Shown one piece after another: positions 60,568 through 64,000 of a stretch of 64,000 nucleotides of DNA. Every line of letters begins with the position of its first letter. Within the stretch, counting starts at the first letter, position 1. Origin of the DNA: Mesorhizobium_B sp963522145 (GTDB lineage Bacteria > Pseudomonadota > Alphaproteobacteria > Rhizobiales > Rhizobiaceae). The stretch is from positions 1 through 64,000 of the forward strand of contig CAUQXI010000007.1 of the NCBI GenBank assembly GCA_963522145.1. The letters run 5' to 3'. A program made the translations under genes and the position numbers. A model generated the notes under the pieces. That model worked only from the letters and a program-made list of their open reading frames with translations. It had not been told where the DNA came from and ran no database searches.

Positions 60568-62332
60568 GCGCGCTCATGCCGAGTTCAGCCGACAGCAGCT
60601 TGCGGTATCGCTCGAACTCGCGATCCAGCCGGGCGCATTCCTCCGGCACGCCGCCCAGGCTTTCCATCGCCATGCCCGCCGCGCCGAGCTGAAAGGCGAG
60701 GTAGCAGGGCTTCATCAAGCGCAGGAGCGGTCGGCTGACGGGATAGCCGGATTTTTGCGCGACGCGATCCGCAAGGGCTTCCGCAGCCGCATCAGAGAGG
60801 CCGAACTCGACCGCCGCCCCGGCAATGTCCCAGGCGATGTCCTGGCAGCCGACAAGATCATGCGCCGCCGCGTGGTCGAGCGCATCGGTCTTGAGAAGGC
60901 GGCCATCCTCGCGCCGCAGCCACTCCCAGCGGTGCATTTTGTTGTCCGTCACCACAGGACGGGCAATGCCGGCGAGTTCTTCGGCTTTCGCGGCGGTCCG
61001 AACAGCCGCCCGCCCCGCCTCCGGTCCCAGCGCCACCTCGGTATTATGGCGGAACATCTCGGCCAGTGCTGGAAGCGCGGCCCCGCTTTCGGTGCTGGGA
61101 GCCGAAAAGTGCCGCGCGCGAAAACCGAGATAGTCGCCAAGCTGCGCAACGATCTCGTCTTCCGCGATCGCGCACCGGTCGAGCGACACCGCGTCCGTGA
61201 TCCAGCGCTCGAGGAGAAAGCCGTGCCGAATGGCAAGCACAGGAGGGATAAAGCCCGACGCACCAAGCGCTTCGGCCAATCGCAGTTTCTCCTGCCCGTA
61301 GCGACCGAGCCCGGCGAATTTGAGAAGCCACATTCCATTCGCGCCGTCGAGCAGGTATTTGCGGCGCTCCGCCTGGATGTTGGAGGCCGGCCACTGCGCC
61401 TCATCCCGGTAGCGGAGTGCGCGCCAGGCGCCGCCCGAGATGTCGCGCAACGGCCCGTGCGGGGCTCCGGTAAGATCACAGAACCAGTTCTTCAGCCGGC
61501 GCGAGGGATTGGGCGGCCGCAGCACCACTTTCTCGAAATCGACCACATGCCGCTGCGTCTCGCGCCAGCGCGAGAGAGCGGCCGGCTTCGCCTGCGGCCC
61601 CGGCTCGCCCCGGTGGCTCGGCAGCAGATGAATGCGGGCACGTGAAACGCCACAGCCCTCCAAGTGATCCAAGACCGCCCCGAACGAACTGCCCGACAGA
61701 CCCGGCCCCTCATCCACCACCGCGAAGCTCCCCTCGGCGCTGGCGAGCCTTGCCTCCAGCCCTGCCGAAAGCGCGAGTTGCCTCCCAAACGGATGGCCCA
61801 CGGGGCGCACCGAAAAGGGTCTTTTCGCGCCGGACGCGGCGGCAACGAGCGCGGCCAGGCCGAGGCCAATGCTGCGGATGCCGATGACCTGAAGCGGCCC
61901 GTCCCCACCGAGCTGGCGACCCGCTTCGAGGAAGCTTTCCGGGTAGAGCGCGTAAAAGGCATAGCCTTCCGCGCTCTTCGCCGTCACCTGTCGGGGCAGC
62001 CCAAGGGCATGCAGGCGCTCCACGGCGTCGCGGAAGGCGGACCCGTCGATCCCGCTTTCTCCCCGCCAGGAGCGATCGAGTATCCGAGCCGCCGCCAAAG
62101 CAAGGTCCATGGCGGCATCGGCCTCGGGGGAACAGTCATCGCAACCGGTCGCTTCGAACAAGGCATCGGTCAAGCCTTGCGCCAGTTCCGCTGCCTCGAT
62201 GAAAAGGTCGGTGAGCGCGTCATACGCGGCAGGACTATTGACCTCGATCCCGTCGAGCAGCGTCAGCAGCCCTGCCAGCGCGTCGTCCGGCTCGATGGTT
62301 CGCGCACGGTCACCGAAGAAGAGATAGCTCAT
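60545..62332 (-). CDS. Phosphoribosyltransferase-like / kinase-like two-domain protein
   Basis: I recognise parts but no named family in this 595-residue protein. Residues 145-250 look like a type I PRTase: 'VIGIRSIGLGLAALVAAA', then the PRPP-loop-like 'VVDEGPGLSGSSF' at 205-217. Residues 325-510 have an aminoglycoside-phosphotransferase-like pattern: 'MWLLKFAGLGRYGQEKLRLAEAL' with the LLK lysine, 'FLLERWI' as a hinge, and 'LKTDALDHAAAHDLVGCQDIAWDIAGA' as a possible catalytic/metal region. The N-terminal 110 residues are helical. Activity is unproven and both assignments rest on motifs. It follows the histidine phosphatase gene by 19 bp on the same strand. Confidence 0.75.
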   Translation of the reverse strand: MSYLFFGDRARTIEPDDALAGLLTLLDGIEVNSPAAYDALTDLFIEAAELAQGLTDALFEATGCDDCSPEADAAMDLALAAARILDRSWRGESGIDGSAFRDAVERLHALGLPRQVTAKSAEGYAFYALYPESFLEAGRQLGGDGPLQVIGIRSIGLGLAALVAAASGAKRPFSVRPVGHPFGRQLALSAGLEARLASAEGSFAVVDEGPGLSGSSFGAVLDHLEGCGVSRARIHLLPSHRGEPGPQAKPAALSRWRETQRHVVDFEKVVLRPPNPSRRLKNWFCDLTGAPHGPLRDISGGAWRALRYRDEAQWPASNIQAERRKYLLDGANGMWLLKFAGLGRYGQEKLRLAEALGASGFIPPVLAIRHGFLLERWITDAVSLDRCAIAEDEIVAQLGDYLGFRARHFSAPSTESGAALPALAEMFRHNTEVALGPEAGRAAVRTAAKAEELAGIARPVVTDNKMHRWEWLRREDGRLLKTDALDHAAAHDLVGCQDIAWDIAGAAVEFGLSDAAAEALADRVAQKSGYPVSRPLLRLMKPCYLAFQLGAAGMAMESLGGVPEECARLDREFERYRKLLSAELGMSAPTSSRSP

Positions 62333-62351
62333 CGGTTCAAGCGGGCGGGCT

Positions 62352-62948
62352 TCAATCGCCGCGCTCGTTCAGCCGCACGATCCGCGCATTCCAGTCTTCC
62401 ACCACCAGAGTGGTGATCGAGGCGGGATCGACATCGAAGCGCGGCCAGGCATCAAGCGACAGCCCGAGATAGAACGCCACGATAGCCTTGATCACATCGG
62501 CATGGGTCACAAGCGCGATTGCGCCGTTCTCGCCCTTCGCATGAAGGCGGTGGATCAGCCCCACTGCGCGCGCCTGCACGTCGAGCATGGTTTCGCCAGC
62601 CGGCGTATGGGCGATGGAACGAACGGTATTCCAGCGTCGCCACTCGCTTTCGTTGTTGAGATCATTGAAGTCGCGGCTCGACCAGGAGCCGAAGTCGATC
62701 TCATCAAGCGCAGCTTCAGTCCCGACGGCGATGCCGCGACAGGAGCCAGCGATGGCTGCGGCGGTCTCCTGGGTGCGCTCGCGCGGACTGGCAAGGATTT
62801 CCGAAACCGCCTCCTTCCCTATCCGCCGCCCCAGGCGCTCCGCCTGCGCGCGGCCATCCGTGCCGAGCTTGATGCCAGCCATGCGCCCTGCCAAAAAGCC
62901 ACCGACATTGTCATGCGCGGCATGGCGGACGAGAAGGAATGTGGTCAA
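62352..62948 (-). CDS. Histidine phosphatase family protein
   Basis: The 198-residue protein has the phosphohistidine motif 'FLLVRHAAHDN' (RHA rather than RHG), 'SPRERTQETAAAIA' with the second Arg, the Glu of 'LDEIDFGSW', and 'VTHADVIKAIVA' with the second His. It removes phosphate from a small phosphorylated substrate such as a sugar phosphate; specificity is unknown. It is upstream of the PRTase/kinase gene in a two-gene unit, which suggests the two act on the same metabolite. Confidence 0.9.
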   Translation of the reverse strand: MTTFLLVRHAAHDNVGGFLAGRMAGIKLGTDGRAQAERLGRRIGKEAVSEILASPRERTQETAAAIAGSCRGIAVGTEAALDEIDFGSWSSRDFNDLNNESEWRRWNTVRSIAHTPAGETMLDVQARAVGLIHRLHAKGENGAIALVTHADVIKAIVAFYLGLSLDAWPRFDVDPASITTLVVEDWNARIVRLNERGD

Positions 62949-63009
62949 GCAGACACCCGCACGTCGTGGGTTTCAGGGGTCAAAGAAGCGCCGACACAGC
63001 GGCCGGGCG

Positions 63010-64000
63010 TCAAGCTTCCTGAATGGCCGAAAGCTTCCACTCCGAACCGTGCTGGCGCTTGAAGGTCCAAAGCTCGGTTGTTTCCGTGGGCCGATCCGGA
63101 TCACCGCCGGTCACGCGGCCGCTCGTGCGATCCCGCGTCACGTCGCGTGATTCGTAGAGCATCGCGGCCGTGGCATAATCGTCGCCTTCCTCGCGCCAGC
63201 TTTCCGCGACATCCGCCTGCAGCAGGCGCACGTCGGACACGTCGTTGCGAACGCCGTTTCTGGCATTGTCCGCCAGTTCCTCGGACAGGAAGGACACCAT
63301 CTCGGGCGTGGCAATGCGGCGCAAGGCGGCATGGTCCTCGCGCCCAAATGCCTCCTGCACCTCCGAAAGTCGCTGCTCGAAGATGTCGAGGTCGGCTTGG
63401 GCGAGCGTGATCGCGCTGCTTGCAGCCGCTGCCAGCACATCGTGCGCTCTCGATCCACCACCGAACAGACCGCCGCCAGACGCGTCATCGCGGGTGGCTT
63501 GGCGTTGCCCGAAGTCATCGCGTCGAAACCCTGCTGGAGCGCGCGCTGCCCCTGCCATGGCGGGCGCAGGCTGCGAGCGGAACAAACGCACCGCTAGCCA
63601 GATCGCGCCGCCGATGAGCAGTGCCTGGAACAGGAAGCCGAACATGCCCGCCATGCCGCCGAAGCCATGGCCGAGCAGCATCCCGAACAGGCCGCCCAAG
63701 AGCAGGCCGCGAAACAGTCCGCCGCCGAAAAATCCATTGTTGAAGCCAGGACGGGGCTGAACGCCCCCCTGCCCCTGCCGCGCGGGATTGTTGGGCGCGG
63801 CGTTCGGCGTCATCGAACGTTCCACGGGCGCGACAGGCTTTGGCGCGGTTCGGGTCGCCGGCGCGGATTGATAGGTGCGCGTCCCCCGGCTGCCGAAGCT
63901 GCCGCCTCGACGCGCTTCCGCGTGATCCACGGCGATCATGGAAAGGCCCAGAACAAGACCCGCGAAAAGCGTCGTCAGTCGGCCGGCGCGTGAAGCAAGC
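63010..64000 (-). CDS. Tim44-like domain membrane protein, 5' end outside window
   Basis: The frame is open from 63010 to the window end and continues beyond it. The first visible residues form a signal/anchor segment ('RLTTLFAGLVLGLSMIAVDHAEA'), so the ATG at 63939 is too late to be the true start. A Gly/Pro/Ala-rich linker and a Gly-rich membrane segment ('GLFRGLLLGGLFGMLLGHGFGGMAG') follow, then a second hydrophobic helix and a C-terminal Tim44-like (NTF2-fold) domain, 'DLDIFEQRLSEVQEAFGREDHAALRRIATPEM' in outline. This architecture is common in alphaproteobacteria and its role is not settled. Confidence 0.85.
   Translation of the reverse strand, partial: LASRAGRLTTLFAGLVLGLSMIAVDHAEARRGGSFGSRGTRTYQSAPATRTAPKPVAPVERSMTPNAAPNNPARQGQGGVQPRPGFNNGFFGGGLFRGLLLGGLFGMLLGHGFGGMAGMFGFLFQALLIGGAIWLAVRLFRSQPAPAMAGAARAPAGFRRDDFGQRQATRDDASGGGLFGGGSRAHDVLAAAASSAITLAQADLDIFEQRLSEVQEAFGREDHAALRRIATPEMVSFLSEELADNARNGVRNDVSDVRLLQADVAESWREEGDDYATAAMLYESRDVTRDRTSGRVTGGDPDRPTETTELWTFKRQHGSEWKLSAIQEA

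Overview
The window is about 64 kb of GC-rich DNA (high G/C at third codon positions, tightly packed genes, many 4-nt stop/start overlaps). Several features point to an alphaproteobacterium of the Hyphomicrobiales (Rhizobiales): the flagellar switch genes lie next to a visN-visR pair, there is a soxBDAG sarcosine oxidase operon, ccoNOQP/ccoGHIS are driven by FNR/FixK-type boxes, and several [4Fe-4S]-FNR and GT families are of alphaproteobacterial type. No rRNA, tRNA, CRISPR array, transposase or integrase was seen. Genus-level placement is not possible by eye.

Layout. 0-5.1 kb: flagellar motor switch and export genes (end of fliM, fliN, fliG, flhB, an uncharacterised coupled gene) converging on visN-visR. 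5.6-8.1 kb: a D-lyxose isomerase-like protein, a small unknown gene and an aromatic/aspartate aminotransferase. 8.1-13.1 kb: heterotetrameric sarcosine oxidase (soxBDAG, minus strand). 13.3-16.5 kb: recQ, an aldo/keto reductase and a small unknown gene. 16.6-25.0 kb: a four-gene operon, glgX-treZ-malQ-treY, that turns glycogen or maltodextrin into trehalose. 25.3-26.8 kb: a DUF2934 protein and a second aldo/keto reductase.

26.9-46.8 kb is a low-oxygen island: hemN, two separate FNR-type regulators, a hemerythrin-like protein, pseudoazurin, ccoGHIS with a HemJ/CopD-like membrane protein, ccoNOQP, a small membrane protein, a diguanylate cyclase, the phosphoketolase/phosphotransacetylase/acetate kinase set and a tandem universal stress protein. 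Seven TTGA-N6-TCAA-like boxes (two with one mismatch) lie in its intergenic regions, so the island looks like one FNR regulon for microaerobic respiration and fermentative ATP generation.

46.85-62.95 kb is a compact accessory cluster that I take to be a biosynthetic system for a methylated, inositol- and pentose/uronate-containing glycoconjugate. A minus-strand operon encodes myo-inositol-phosphate synthase, a SAM methyltransferase, a glycoside hydrolase that appears circularly permuted, and UDP-glucose dehydrogenase. The divergent plus-strand operon encodes two sugar-nucleotide epimerases, a GT4 glycosyltransferase, three successive CgeB-like glycosyltransferases (the third fused in frame to a UDP-glucuronate decarboxylase), a DUF1003 membrane protein and an MDR dehydrogenase. 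It converges on a phosphoribosyltransferase-like/kinase-like fusion protein and a histidine phosphatase. There is no flippase, polymerase or sugar-1-P transferase in the window, so the product and its location are unknown. The window ends in a 5'-truncated Tim44-domain membrane protein.
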